From: Gnetum montanum | Lineage: Eukaryota; Streptophyta; Gnetopsida; Gnetales; Gnetaceae | Direction: 5' to 3' | DNA length: 64,000 nucleotides | NCBI GenBank assembly: GCA_015680685.1 | Contig: MNCI01005245.1 | Span: 920,879-984,878 of the forward strand | Shown: one piece after another, positions 12,020 through 23,513 of the stretch | How positions within the stretch are numbered: the stretch's first letter is position 1 | How the letters are laid out: each line of letters opens with the position of its first letter | Translations under genes and position numbers: made by a program | The notes under the pieces: generated by a model | Databases searched by the model: none | What the model was told of the DNA's origin: nothing | What the model saw: only the letters and a program-made list of their open reading frames with translations

Positions 12020-13195
12020 GTTAGATATAATAAGATTTGAGATAGAAATGGTTAATTAGATTGGTCAATTCATTCCCATCCATCTACACCAACTTCAATG
12101 TTTTGTTATCATAAGCTTTTTTGAGCAAGAAAGGCCCTTCTAAATTAGTGAAGAATTTATTAGCCTGTTTGCGAATGATGTTTAAGATTGTGTCTCCTTC
12201 CTTGACTTTCCACCAATTTAGATCATGACAATGTTATTACTTCTACTTCTCTTAATATCATTTGATGTTGACTAGTATTTTGTATTTGTTGTTCATCCAC
12301 TGAATCAAGGTCAATGATATGCACTCTCTATTCTGCTCATCATTGATGAAGTCAGATAGAGCTACCCTTAATGATGAAACCTGCAATTCAAGAGGTAAAA
12401 TAGCTTCAAATCCATAAACAAGGCTATACTAGGTGGCACTAGTTGTAGTTCTAAAGATTGGCGTATAAGCCCAAAGGACATACAAAAGTTGTTCATGTCA
12501 TTTACATTTATCATTATTTAACATTTTCTTAAGGAGGTTTACAATGACTTTGTTGCTAGCATCAACTGGGCCATTAGCTTGTGGATAGTATGGTGATTAA
12601 AATGAATACTTAATATTTAATTGTTGATAAAAGGGTTGCATCTCTCAGCTACTATATTATGATTTATTATATGGAATAATTATCAAAGATAGGCCAAAAT
12701 GGGATACTATGTTATCTAACACAAATTTATAGACTTTTTGTGTTGTGTTTTCCTTAGAGGGATAGCTTCAACCCACTTTCTGAAGTACTTGGTTGCAATG
12801 ATGATGAAGTTATGCCCTATAGAATACTTAGGAGTTATAGGTCCAAATATATTAATTCCTCATAGTTAGAATGACCATGTAATCTAAGTAGTGTGTAACT
12901 TAGTTAGTGGCATGTGTATGAGGTTACTATACCATTAATAGATGTCACAAGGTTTAACCCTATGTAAGTAATTGCTTTCCATATAGGACCAATACTATCC
13001 TAAGCATCTAAAATTTGTGGCCATGGCTTTAGGTCCTATATGTCCTCCACATATTCCCTCGTGTACCTGTTCAAGGACCATGTGGAGTTTTTCCTGACTC
13101 AAGCATACTAATAATACACCCATTGTAAGACCTTCAACATAATGTATTATTGGATACAATGATGAATTATTTTGATCTTTTATGTATATCATCCT
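12020..13195 (-). pseudogene. Tat-lineage integrase remnant, element C2
   Basis: Mirror copy of 617-1788. The zinc-binding N-terminus at 12995-13192 reads VHEGICGGHIGPKAM, one of the most similar segments between the two. The core and C-terminal blocks follow in order towards lower coordinates. It shares stops with the plus-strand copy, including the one just after RCLG, so much of the decay precedes the duplication or was inherited from a common dead master. Confidence 0.8.
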
Positions 13196-14330
13196 TTTAA
13201 GTAGTATTTAGCTTTTTTGAAGGTTCACCATGCATTAGGTAAAATCTAATGTCATCATACAACTCTTTTTGAGAAACATTGTTAATGGTGGCTATAGAGA
13301 TACCTTCAATGTTCTATGTGATGGGAAGAGCACATTCTTCATCAAGAAAGACAACTTGCTAAACACATTTGGTGTCACACTTAGAGCTACAGTGGTAATG
13401 GCATCAGCTAAGGTGTTCTCAACTTAAGGAATGTATTGGATACTAACATCTATAAACTGTCGCATGAGTTTTTTAGCTAGGTTGCAATAAGATTATAAAT
13501 GTTTGGCTTTGCAAGTGTAGAGCTTAGTTACTTTGTTAACCACTAGTTGTGAATCACCTTTTATCATTAAACATGTAATTCCTTGGTTACAAGCTACCAT
13601 CATTTCTTTGATTATTCCTTCGTACTCTACTACGTTGCTGGTGCATCAAAATTGGAAATGATAGGTGAAAGACTAAATCTCACTAAAGGGTAATGTCATG
13701 ATGATAGCTACACTTGCTCCATGAGCAGTTGAAGCTTTCTCAAAATGCACTATGACCTCATACCCTTTGAGTACCTTGTTAATGATGTTGACATGCTCAT
13801 TGGGGAATTCAAGATCTATGGTTGCATTATCCTCAATTAGGGAAGTTGTGAGTTGAGTGGTAATAGCTTGACCTTTCTTTATGGCTTGGAAGATGTAATG
13901 TAAGTCAAACTAAGTTGTTATAACCTTCCATTGAGTTATAAGGCTACACATAAATTTTGGTCATTATGACTCTTAGCACATTATCCTTGTATATGATGTT
14001 GACTTGGCTCCTAAAAAGGTAGTGTTTTCACTTCATTAGAGAGAAGACTAGGGGTAAATAGTGTTTCTTGGCCTTAGTGTATCAGATCTCATAGGCTATT
14101 AATGAGTGGCTCAAATAGTAAATGGGTAGCTTTGCTCCATCATCTCATTTTTGACAAAGTAGATAGGCTATGAATGTGTTGGACACTGCAAGGTAAATGT
14201 AAAATGGCTTTTTCTTCTAAGGTGGATACATGGTAGAAAATTAGGCCAAATCTTTCTTAATGTTATCAAAAGATTCTTGCCATTAGTTAGTCCACTCATA
14301 GTGAACACCCTTTTTAAGCAAGTGTTGCAT
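13196..14330 (-). pseudogene. RNase H and second RNase H remnant, element C2
   Basis: In minus-strand order this holds the end of the polymerase RNase H (about 13815-14330) and then the archaeal-type RNase H (about 13330-13790), the latter inverted relative to 1-480. Stops occur at the same two sites as in the plus copy but with different codons: TAG instead of TAA, and TGA instead of TAA. This is consistent with G-to-A change at already existing stops. Confidence 0.7.
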
Positions 14331-14845
14331 GGGTTTTAGCCTATCTGTGAGCCTCGAGATGAACCTATGAATAAATTATAATCTATCCTATAATCCTCGT
14401 AGTTTCTTAAGGTTATTAGGTGTTGCCAAGTTGGTTATGACCTTAACCTTATTAGGATTAACATGTATCCCTACCTCAGGCACTATGAAACCAAGCATCT
14501 TACCAATTTTAACATAGAAGATAGACTTCTTAGTATTAAGTCTAATCTTGTACTTAAGACATTATTGGAATACTAAATCAAGATCATGTGCATGATTACT
14601 AGCTACTTTGGAATTTATGGCTATATCATCAATGTAATCATTCCGTAATCCTAGCATGTAGTCACTAAAGATATAAGTCATAACCCATTGATAAGTTACC
14701 CTTACATTCTTTAGGTTGAATGACATCATTGTGTAATAGACAGTTCCCCAAGGAGTCACAATACTCATGTACAATTGATGTTTTGGATTGATTATAACTT
14801 GGTTATATCCTAAGAACTCATATATAAAGAATAATAAGACATGCT
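14331..14845 (-). pseudogene. Reverse transcriptase palm/thumb, element C2 (3' part)
   Basis: The minus strand reads GYNQVIINPKHQLYMSIV, then MMSFNLKNVRVTYQ and the polymerase box YIDDIAINSK, all typical of Ty3/gypsy reverse transcriptase; the two catalytic Asp of the box are kept. The gene is interrupted at 14845 by the family B block and resumes at 31627. Confidence 0.8.
14722..14845. repeat. About 120 bp direct repeat, left copy
   Basis: The sequence starting GACATCATTGTGTAATAGAC and ending at ATAATAAGACATG is repeated at 31627-31750 on the other side of the family B block. It codes for the same reverse transcriptase segment in both places. This is far longer than the 5 bp expected from integrase. 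Confidence 0.8.
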
Positions 14846-16082
14846 TGTACCGCCCGAAATCGTCGGTCTCCAACTAGAAGGAAACAAAAATCGGGAGATT
14901 TCCAGACATGCACAGAAGACCCTACCTTCGCTTGAGGGCAAGCTGGAATTGACGAAGGCAGAGTACCTTGAGTGGTCCACATGCGGATCAGGTAAGGATT
15001 TCCCCAAACGTACACCGAGGTGCTATACGTTGGGTTATATGTAAACGGCGTAACAGATATAAAACAAAGCGTAAATAGTGTAACTGATGCAAACAGAGCG
15101 TAAACGTAAAAGAGCGTAAACAGTATACATGCAACAATTAATGCAAAACTGTAACAGATTTTAGGAAGAAAATGCAGTAATATTATTGCAAAGTGAGAGT
15201 TACAATGCACCGATCTAATGCAGTTGTGGCTTTCACACAAGGCGGACGAATAGCCCCAGTGGATGCAGGGATGGCTATGGGCTGGTTCAAACTGTAGGCA
15301 CAGTGTAGAGGCTATATGCTCAGCGTACAGGGTTGAAGTCCAGTGTATAGGGTTCTTCACTCTGGTTCTTAGTGTCTCTGTTTTTCTCTCTGGTTTGCTC
15401 AAAATTGCCAACCGACCTGGATCTAGTGAAAAATTAGGATTTTTATACAGGTTTAGACGTTAGACTCAGGTTGGGTGACACGTGGCACGTTGACTGGGTG
15501 CAAAAGAATAAAATTTACAAGTATACAATATGTTACATCTACTGGACATATACGCTGTATCAGGTGGGCGTAGACTCTAGGCGTATACGTTGGGCGTATA
15601 CGCTGGATGTGCTAGGCGTATATGCTGGGCATGCTAGGCGTATATGCTGGATGAGCTGGGTGTATACGCTAATGGTTGCTCTGTTCGTGTGAGTTGTTGC
15701 CTTGTACTAAATCTTTCTCTGCAGTGTTGTTTCCATGCCATCTTTGGGGATTGCATGCCGAGTGTCTGCATCAGTCGTACAGGCTGAACGTACTTGTGAG
15801 GCGTGTACGCTGGGCATGTACGCTGGGCGTAGACACTGAGAAATATGAACTTGAGCATATACACTGGTCGTATACGTTACAAATGTATACTTAAGCGTAT
15901 ACGCTAGGAATATATACTTATTGAAAACTAAGTATCTTGATCTCCGAAGTTGCCATGTTTGATACCAGATGTCGTCATGGCTGTCTGTGGATCCTAGGGA
16001 CCTGATTCTTGTTGAGTTCGACTCCGCCTGAAGCTGTCTATGGGGCCCTCAAGCTTTTAGTCATGTTAAGGAGCGTCATGAC
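14846..16082 (-). mobile_element. Family B LTR-like end, left arm
   Basis: Read on the minus strand it contains the palindrome array, then a TATA box (reverse complement of TTTTATACAGG near 15441-15450), then a leader and the LTR terminus at 14846. Open frames here, such as 14818-15411, read through this LTR and are matched by a similar accidental frame in the other arm. The upstream end of the LTR could not be placed; it could extend to about 17140, where GGTACA occurs. Confidence 0.55.
15540..15910. repeat. GCGTATACGC palindrome array, left arm
   Basis: Repeats of about 20-24 bp, each centred on GCGTATACGC or a one- or two-base variant (GCGTATATGC, GTGTATACGC), alternate with GGGCATGCTAG-type spacers. 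The array lies upstream of the TATA box with respect to LTR transcription. The arrays at 30595-30960 and 21843-22540 have the same unit. Confidence 0.85.
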
Positions 16083-16914
16083 TTAGCCCGATTCTTGTTG
16101 GAGAAGTACTAAGCTCGAAATTTTGTGGTGTTTTATTGGCCCCTCTTTGTCGATGCTTGGAGGAATTGACCCGAGAAGCGTCAACAAAGAAGTGCAAAAC
16201 ACCACAAGAAACTCGATAGAGACTTTGTCCTTTGCCACTTGACTAGACATCATTGCACCATGTTCAATAGTACCTAGGATTGGAGAAGTAAAATTTGTAA
16301 CTAGATAGGGACATGGAGATTGTGGGGATTGGGAACTGACCAAGGGATTGTGCTTGGTAAAGGGGATGCTCTAGTGTGTATCATGCCGATCCTTGTCAAT
16401 AGCCATTATTTAGCAGACTTGGAATCAAGACATGCGATGTGCATCCTTTGGCGGAACAAGACTCTTGGTTAGTGTCCAAGAGGACTTGTTGGCAAGACCA
16501 AAGCCACGTGATGATGTGTTGCATTCTTTGGAGGAACAGGGCCCTTGTTTAGTGTTTTAGGGGGGAAGCCTGTTGGCAGAGAGCCAAAGCGATGCAATGG
16601 GATGTTTCTTGATTGTTTTAAACATGAGCGTTTACTTTTGAGGTAACTACCATCCCGTCTTGTATTTTATCTGGGAAGGGACGACATTTTTTTTTATGCT
16701 TATGCTCAAATGTCATGTTGTGGGTTGCAACTGCTTAGGAGTGGTGTGATATGCAACGATATGTTTGATGTTTCGGGCTGTACCAAATGTGTTCGGGATG
16801 TAACCAAGTATAAGGTGTTGAGGGATAGGTAGGATATGAAATGAGGGATGTACTAGTGAATGGTTTGATTTAGTCTTGTCACATGTGCTGTGAACAACGT
16901 CTCACCTTCTGCTT
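16083..16914. mobile_element. 832 bp insertion in left arm with 5 bp target duplication
   Basis: The right arm reads CACTTTGTCATGACGCTCC without interruption near 30420. In the left arm the corresponding sequence is split, and ATGAC is found at both 16078-16082 and 16915-16919. The insert begins TTAGCCCG and ends TCTGCTT, with no convincing long terminal inverted repeats and no coding domain. Part of it is related to 10845-10925. The type of element is unknown. Confidence 0.65.
16125..16205. repeat. 81 nt hairpin inside the 832 bp insert
   Basis: GTGGTGTTTT at 16125 pairs with AAAACACCAC ending at 16205, and CTTTGTCGATGCTT pairs (with G-U type mismatches) with AAGCGTCAACAAAG. A related block at 10845-10925 keeps part of the inner stem. 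Confidence 0.6.
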
Positions 16915-17149
16915 ATGACAAAGTGCATTCTCGTACAAACACCTCTGAGTGTCATCCTGCAAACACAACTCCAAGAAGACAAGAAAACCATGAGTGGGTA
17001 AACAAGCTTAGACTTAAGCAGCTACTGATGAAACAAAGGCACCAGATGAGATTTTAGGCACTATATATGAATGGCAACAATGTTGTTGGGATCGTCCGAT
17101 GGTGAGCGATGCAATGATTCTGATGAAGTTTGAATGCAGGTACAGATTA

Positions 17150-17560
17150 AGGAACCAGAGATGAAATTGCCAGTTTATAGTCTTAGCAGACTATCATGGG
17201 TTAGTTTTATGTCATGACCCATTGGACATTTCCCGTTTAGCGTTGTGGCGGACGGTGCATTGCCAGTTTCTAGTCTTGGCGGACCATGAAGAGGCAAACC
17301 AGTTTATAGTCTTAGCGAACTCTGGTGAATGCAACTGTGGCAGTTTATTATCGTACCGGACGGGTGCTAGTTTATTGTCATTGCAGACACTGTGTGGTAT
17401 CAGTTTACTGTCATGATTCCAGGACGAGCGGTGGTATCAGTTTTAAGTCATGATTCCAGGACTGTTCTATGGTATCAGTTTACCATCATGATTCCAAGAC
17501 GAGCTATGGTATCAGTTTATAGTCGTGATGCCAGGACTCGCATGTACCTGATCCTGTACT
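17150..17560. repeat. Minisatellite, left arm (AGTTTA-TCAT units)
   Basis: There are about ten diverged units with CAGTTTA, then GTC[AG]T and CCAGGAC or GCGGAC. Several units contain TGGTATCAG. The array lies directly beyond the integrase C-terminus and matches, in reverse, the array at 29760-30180. Confidence 0.85.
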
Positions 17561-18610
17561 CAAATATGGAACGGTTTCAAGAACAAGTGATTGGTCGGAT
17601 TTGCCAGCTCATTCCCTTCCATATCAGCTAACTTGAATGCTTCTTTGTCGTATTCTTTGGTGACCAAGTAGGGACCTTCCCAGTTGGCTGATAATTTATT
17701 CGGGTGTTCCCGAACGGCTTTGAGTACAAGGTTTCCTTCTTTGATAGGGCGCTTATGAATTTCGTGCCGATGGCATTTCCATTGTCATTTTTGGTACCAT
17801 TCAATCTGATCGAGTGCACGTATGCATTCCTCCTCCACCGAGTCCAGGTCAATGATGTGCAGGTCATTGTTTTGCCCTTCGTCGAGGAGTCCGAAAAGTG
17901 TGATCCTTAAAGACGGTACCTGCAATTCCAGAGGTAAAATAGCTTCTGAACCATAAATCAGACTATATGGCGTTTTACCTATTAAAGTCTGATGCGTGGT
18001 ACGATATGCCCACAATGTGTATACCAACTGTTCGTGCCATCCTCTCTTGCTATGGGTAAGCATCTTTTTAAGTATAGTAATGATGGTTTTGTTGGTGGCC
18101 TCTACTTGCCCATTGCTCTGAGGGTAGTAAGGGGATGAAAATGAGTTTTTGATCCCCAGACTTTCGCAGAAAGTTTTGGTTTTTGGTTTCGTGTTTAGAT
18201 GTGGTCTTTCGAAGGGGAATAGCTTCTACCCACTTCATGAAATATTCTATTGCGGTTATGATGAAACTATGCCCTGCAGAAGATGAGGGTGTTATTGGTC
18301 CGATAAGGTCCAACCCCCACCTTTGAAAGGACCATGTGATTCACGCTGTATGCAACTTATTTGGTGGGACATGGATTAGATTACTATGTTTTTGACAAGT
18401 ACTACATGTTTTATCCTTGGAGAGACAGTCATACTCCATATGTGGCCAATAATAGCCTAAGCGTCTTATTTTTGTTGCCATTACTTTTGGTGCTATATGT
18501 CCTCCGCATAGTCCGTCATGTACTTGCTCAACAATGGTTTGGGCATCAATGCTACTAACGCATGTTAGCAATATGCCTTCGTAGGATCTACAACACAATG
18601 TGTCTCCCAC
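17560..18610 (-). pseudogene. Tat-lineage integrase, left arm of B
   Basis: The zinc-binding part (VHDGLCGGHIAP, TCSTCQKHSN) is at 18341-18610, then the core start (DLIGPITPSSSAGHSF, KWVEAIPLRKTTSKH). Compared with the right arm, about 100 bp is missing near 18200, which removes the segment with the second catalytic Asp and shifts the frame. Downstream the LIYGSEAILPLELQV and LDSVEEE blocks are still clear, and the stop lies at 17560. This integrase copy could not be active. Confidence 0.85.
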
Positions 18611-18639
18611 CAGTGTATATTGCCGAGAACACTTTCATA

Positions 18640-19235
18640 CCACGTCTTTTTGTGCATTCGTTAAGTGTTGTGGTGGTTCACCACATAGAAGGTACTCTTT
18701 TATGTCGTCATACCATTCTATCACGTGTGTTGTACTAATAGACGCAATTGGCAATTCATTGAGCGTATCGGTTATGGGTTTTGCACAGCTGATTATGGAG
18801 CTTGGCAATGTATGGAACATGTCAGGCAATATGTTTAATGCTAGTGTGGCCAGTGCATCTACGATGGTATTATCGTTTCTAGAGACATTTTGCACGTCTA
18901 TGTTTTCGAATCGCTTCATTAGATGTTTGGCTAAGTCACAGTATGGTTGTAAATGTTGCGCTTTGCATGTATAAATATCTGTGACTTGGTTCAAAACTAG
19001 TTGCGAGTCTCCTCTGACCACAAGTCATGCGATGTCTGAAGCTAGTGCTGCCATGAGACCTCTAAGGAGACCTTCGTACTCTGCTATGTTGTTGGTATAG
19101 TGAAAGTTGAAACGATAAGTAAAGGGTCTGATCTCCCAGGAGGGATAGGTGATGACAGTGGCAGCACTTCCCTATCGAGAGGTGGATGCTCTGTCAAAGT
19201 TTAGAATGGCATTGTAGTCATTGGGTACTATGTTT
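18640..19235 (-). pseudogene. Second RNase H (archaeal type), left arm of B
   Basis: Minus-strand frames give NFDRAST, then AEYEGLLRG, RGDSQLVLNQV and NTIVDALATLAL in order, so all four acidic positions of the RNase H fold appear to be present. There are two in-frame stops (near 19195 and 19025). The presence of this domain between reverse transcriptase-RNase H and integrase assigns family B to the Tat lineage. Confidence 0.75.
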
Positions 19236-19740
19236 ATTGTGCTTACATTTTCATCCAGGAATTCTGGCTCTATCGTTACTTGATCGTGCATTGGTGACGT
19301 GGTCATTTGATTCGCTATGGCTTGACCCTTAATTGATGATTGCGCTATGTAGTGTAGGTCAAACTCAGCTATCATGGCTTTCCAACGAGCTATCCTACGC
19401 GACTCGTAAATATTTCCGGTGATGGCTCTGAGCACATTATCCTTGCAGATTATGTTAACTTAATTGTGGAAGAGGTAATGTCACCATTTCTTTAGAGAAA
19501 AGACCAGGGCTAAACATGATCTCTCCACCTCATTATACTTTTTCTCATGGGCAACTAATGCATGGCTTAAGTAATAGACAGGGACTTCGGTTCTGTCATC
19601 TTGTTTCTAGCAAGGCATCGACGCGATTGAAGAATCTGAAGTGGCGAGGTAGATGTAAAACAGTTTATCATTTTGAGGTGGATAAACCGTTGGTAATTGA
19701 ACGAGTGCTACTTTAATATTGTTGAATGCTTCCTGGCATT
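19172..19740 (-). pseudogene. Polymerase RNase H, left arm of B
   Basis: The region between the reverse transcriptase and the second RNase H includes a Tat-like RNase H ending (RRIARWKAMIAEFDL, IKGQAIANQM). Earlier parts (near 19520-19740) are frameshifted. An open frame at 19172-19435 continues into the beginning of the next RNase H domain. Confidence 0.65.
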
Positions 19741-21020
19741 ATGGAGTCCATTCAAAATGGACATTCTTGCGTAGTAGGTGGTTCATAGGTTTCAACTTGT
19801 CCGTTAGTTTTTCTATGAAATGCCTGATAAACTGTAATCTACCTTGTAGACCTTGGAGTTTAGTAAGGTTGCTAGGTGGTTTTAAGTTTGTTATGGCCTT
19901 AACTTTATCAGGGTCTACTCGTATCCTTGCTTCTGAGGCTATGAATCCAAGCATTTTGCCTATTTTGACTCCGACGACATTTCTTTGGGTTAAGTCTTAG
20001 TTCATATTTTAAACAACGTTTTAGCACCAAGTCAAGATCTTGTACACGTTGTTCTGATGTCTTCGATTTAACCACGATATCGTCCACGTAGTCATTGAGC
20101 GAGTGTAACATGTAATCGCTAAAAATGCATGTCATCGCCATTTGGTATGTGGCCCCAGCGTTCTTGAGACTGAAGGGCATCATTGTATAACAAAAGGTTC
20201 CTCATGGTGTCATAAAGGTAGTTCGGAGCTGATGCTCCAGGTTAATGCGTATCTGGTTGTATCCTGAGAAGCCATCCATAAAAGATAATAGGGCGTGCCC
20301 AGCGGTCAAGTCAACAAGTTGATCAATGCTGGGTAGGGGAAAATCATCTTTTATGGTTGCAATGTTGAGATCCCGGAAGTTGATGCCTAAGTGAATACTT
20401 CCGTTCTTTTTCGGGACAATAACCATGTTGGATACCCAATTGACGTAATTGACAGCCTGAATGAAACCAGCCTGATAAAGTTTGGTGATCTCATTGCGAA
20501 CTGCTAATTCCACCTCAGGTTTAACCTTTTGGGCCTTTTGCTTTACTGGTCTCAATTTTGGATCAAGGATAATGTTGTGCTGGACGATTCGAGGATCCAA
20601 CCCGGGCATGTCCGTGTATGACCAAGCGAATGCCTTTATGTTTTCCCTAAGCACATCCTCTATGTCTTTGGCCAGTTTAGGTTGTAGTAATGTACTTAAT
20701 TTTAATATTTTAATTTCTCCATCGGGCATGGCGATGGGGGTTTCGGTCAACAGGTCTTTGGTAATGTTTTCAGCTTCTATGTCGAGGGGCTTTGTCATAC
20801 CTTTGTAGTTATCTAGTGTTTGCTATGTTGAGGCTATGACTGCGTCGTCTGTTGATAAACTTAAGTGGATGAGATTTATGTCGATGTTTCTTGCTATCTT
20901 CCCATACGGCCCATCGATGATTAATAGTGTAGATAAATGTTGATAATCCATCAGGCTTTCTCCTACTAATAAATAGAGAGCAAAATGAGGTGATGAGTAT
21001 TGTTCGATGTTCTCAGGCAA
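19740..21020 (-). pseudogene. Reverse transcriptase and upstream linker, left arm of B
   Basis: The longest piece, 20202-20798, includes the entry region (KLYQAGFIQAVNYVNWVSN), MVIVPKKNGS and the motif SFMDGFSGYNQIR with the first catalytic Asp. A stop separates it from 19908-20183, which holds MMPFSLKNAGATYQ and an intact YVDD box. A frameshift leads into 19739-19954 with the connection region (LQGLQGRLQFIRHF). The stretch 20823-21020 is a pre-RT linker. Damage is light compared with the other pol copies in the window. Confidence 0.85.
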
Positions 21021-21044
21021 CTTAAATCATGTGCATGTGCATGA

Positions 21045-21205
21045 TGGTGGTTTATTGTCACACCGAAATGCATGGCAATTTAAGGCCTTACCGAGCTGTC
21101 ATGGCAGTTTAAGGTCATACCGGGCCGAATGTAATCTACAGATGGCAGTTTAAGGCCTTACTGGGCCGCCATGACAGTTTAAGGCCATACCAGGTCAAAT
21201 AATGT
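21045..21205. repeat. Minisatellite between RT and antisense gene
   Basis: About four units of GGCAGTTTAAGGCCTTACCGGGCC and variants are present. The same subtype resumes at 26590-26700 on the other side of the antisense gene, so the array appears to have been split by it. Confidence 0.75.
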
Positions 21206-21405
21206 ACACAGGAGAGTCTGTGCTAGAATGTTCGATGTGGACATCTGAAGTTGGTTTACAAGGGAACTAGGATGTAGTAATATTTGTTTTGTTTTAAATA
21301 TATATATTTTTTGTATTTTTGAACAAATTTAGTTAAAATGAATGATAAAAAATAAAAAGAAACAAACTGCAAGGTGGCGGCAGCAGCGGCGGTGGCGCTC
21401 AGCGC

Positions 21406-21413
21406 TATATATA
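21406..21413 (+). promoter_or_regulatory. TATA box of the antisense gene
   Basis: TATATATA follows a GC-rich stretch (GGCGGCAGCAGCGGCGG and GCGCTCAGCGC) and is followed by GGGCAGGGGCG. It lies about 270 bp upstream of the first ATG, and the direction agrees with the plus-strand exons. A transcription start near 21440 is inferred. Confidence 0.55.
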
Positions 21414-21842
21414 GGGCAGGGGCGTCATTTCTAAACATCGTGAAACTTGGAGCAAAACCGAGCATAAGTGTAAACCTTAACGTAAGCGTAGAGACTCGAC
21501 ATAAGCGTAAACCACTAAACCCCAGCATAAACGTAAAGCGTAGAGGTTGAAGTGTCAACATAGAGGTCCCAACTCAGCATCAGCATAGAGACTCCAACTC
21601 GGCGTAGAGGATTCAGCCCGGCGTGCAGCCTCAGACTTCAGCGTAAACCCTCTCAGTTGTAGTGTAAAGGATGTCAGAATGGGAAAGGGCAAGGAAGTGG
21701 AAGGCCAGGGAAGGAAGGGACTTGACCTACATTTCGTAGAGGAAAGCGAGGCCATGCTGCAGTGTCTTCCCAAGCCGAGGGTTCCATCATGGCCTGAATC
21801 ATCACACAGGTAAGCTCTAATCCTGCCTCTGTTAGTCATTTT

Positions 21843-22540
21843 CATCTGTACCTATTATTTTGGCGTAGACAATTTTTGTAGCGTATACGCCCAGCGTATA
21901 CAGTTAGCGTAGAGGGTTTCGGCGTATACGCCCAGCGTAGACAGTTAGCGTAGAAGGTCTGTACACCGAGTGTAGTTCCGCAGCGTAGAGGGTCTCTATA
22001 GTGTATAGGGTCTGTACGCTGAGCGTAGAAGGTTTCCTTAGCGTACAACGTGGACGATTTTGACTGTATGTAGCGTAAACTATTTTGTTAGTGCATAGCA
22101 TAAACAATTTTACCAATACATAGCGTAAACGATTTCATCAGTATGAAGCATAGATGATTTTATCAGCGTGTACGTTGACTGTTTTCACAGCGTATACGCC
22201 AAGGATTTTCATGGCATATGCGCTGAGGATTTTTATGGCGTATACACTAAGCAAAAACAGTTTATTCTTTTCAGGCGGGGTATAGCGTAGACCTGTTTTC
22301 ATAGCATATAGCGTAAACTATTTGCACAATGTTCAGTGTAAACTATTTCACAGCATATACGCTGAGGATTTTCAGAGCCTATACGCTGAGCGTGAACAGT
22401 TTGTTCCTTTCAAGCAGCGTGTGCGCTAAGTGTTTTCATAACGTATACGCTAACGATCTTTATAGCGTATACGCTAATGATTTTTACAGCATATACGCTG
22501 GGCATGAACAGTTTGTTGAATAGCGTATACGCTGATCGAA
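21843..22540. repeat. GCGTATACGC palindrome array in intron 1
   Basis: At least fifteen GCGTATACGC-like sites (AGCGTATACGCC, GCGTATACGCTAA, GCGTAGAC variants) are spread through the first intron, between the donor at 21810 and the acceptor at 22645. The unit is the one found in the family B LTR arrays at 15540 and 30595. Confidence 0.85.
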
Positions 22541-22645
22541 AACAATTGGTAATTTTTCTAAGTGTTGGCCTATAACATGGAATTTTGTTATTTCGTCTCC
22601 TTTTCATGTATGGTTGATTTATCGTAACATTTTGGTTTCTTGTAG

Positions 22646-23424
22646 GAACACTGAGCCTTTTGTCCTGGTAGTTGAGCTAGTCAGAGTACTAGCATGGTTT
22701 GGCCCCCTTGAGGCTGATGAACCTACTCCTGATCTCACCATTGACAACAATGGGGTGTGGTTCAGGGAAGGGGTGTGTGAATTCCTTGCCTTCATCCTGG
22801 ACAGATTTAAGGTGATTGTCTGGTCGCATCTAAGCAAACAAGTGGCATGGAGCGTGCTTGAGGCTATGTTGCTAGGAGCCTCAGAGGGTGTCGCGGTCTT
22901 CATGGAAGACATTGATGAGGGGCCGCTTGTGACTGAGGACAGTTCCTCTGGCAGGGCCAGGTCCACTCGCTCATTAGCAAGGGTGTGATTATCTCAACAA
23001 CACTCTATTTTTAGCTGTGTGTGCACACATGCTATTCCAAAACCCTCCTGGCATAGTGTATCGGGTAGATAGGTAAGATTTTTTAAGCTTGTCATTTCTG
23101 TCTCTTTGTTTTTTATTTAGTGTCTGCCCTTGTTTTGACGATTGTTCTTTTGCAGGCCCCAAGTTAACCAAGACAGAACGTGCGTTGATGATGATGGGCT
23201 TGCCCTAGCTCATACCTCTCTAGAGACCTTTATGGTGGGTCCCACCCTTTGTGAAGCTATATTAGCTCAAACCAAGGGTGACATTGTCCATTTTCACAAA
23301 TGGTTTTCTAGAGCGTTCGCACAATGCAAAGCTCGTGGGTGGTTGCACGAAGATTGGTCACATAAGGGACCAATTTTTCCTCATGACTCTAACTTGGGTA
23401 GCACCTCGAAGTCCACTACTGAAG
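22646..23424 (+). pseudogene. Exons 2-3: HAD/FCP1-like phosphatase domain without catalytic residues
   Basis: The pattern fits the FCP1 homology region: a beta strand where DxDGTL is expected reads FVLVVELVRVLAWFG, then GVCEFLAFILDRFKVIVWSH resembles the motif II block ending VWSS, and after a frameshift NNTLFLA...FQNPPG resembles the NTLLxDDxP...NPP block. The nucleophile aspartates and the late DD pair are all replaced. FCP1-type enzymes dephosphorylate the RNA polymerase II tail; this copy could not do so. The assignment rests on pattern, not on a search. Exon 3 (23156-23424) is open but unrecognised. Confidence 0.5.
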
Positions 23425-23513
23425 GTAAGTGACAGTATTTTCTAGATGTGTTAACGTGTTTGTTCAACCGCCAGGGGTTATACTGAGGTAATGATTTCGA
23501 ATTGTATATACAG

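Noticed and set aside
14818-15411. 197-codon minus-strand open frame and its plus-strand twin at 31255-31641
   Set aside because: Both read through the same LTR leader region on the two arms. Conservation is explained by LTR homology, and the composition is not protein-like.
17150-17560. Regular repeats that might suggest a CRISPR array
   Set aside because: Units are diverged, have no conserved spacer length or unique spacers, and sit inside plant retrotransposon sequence.
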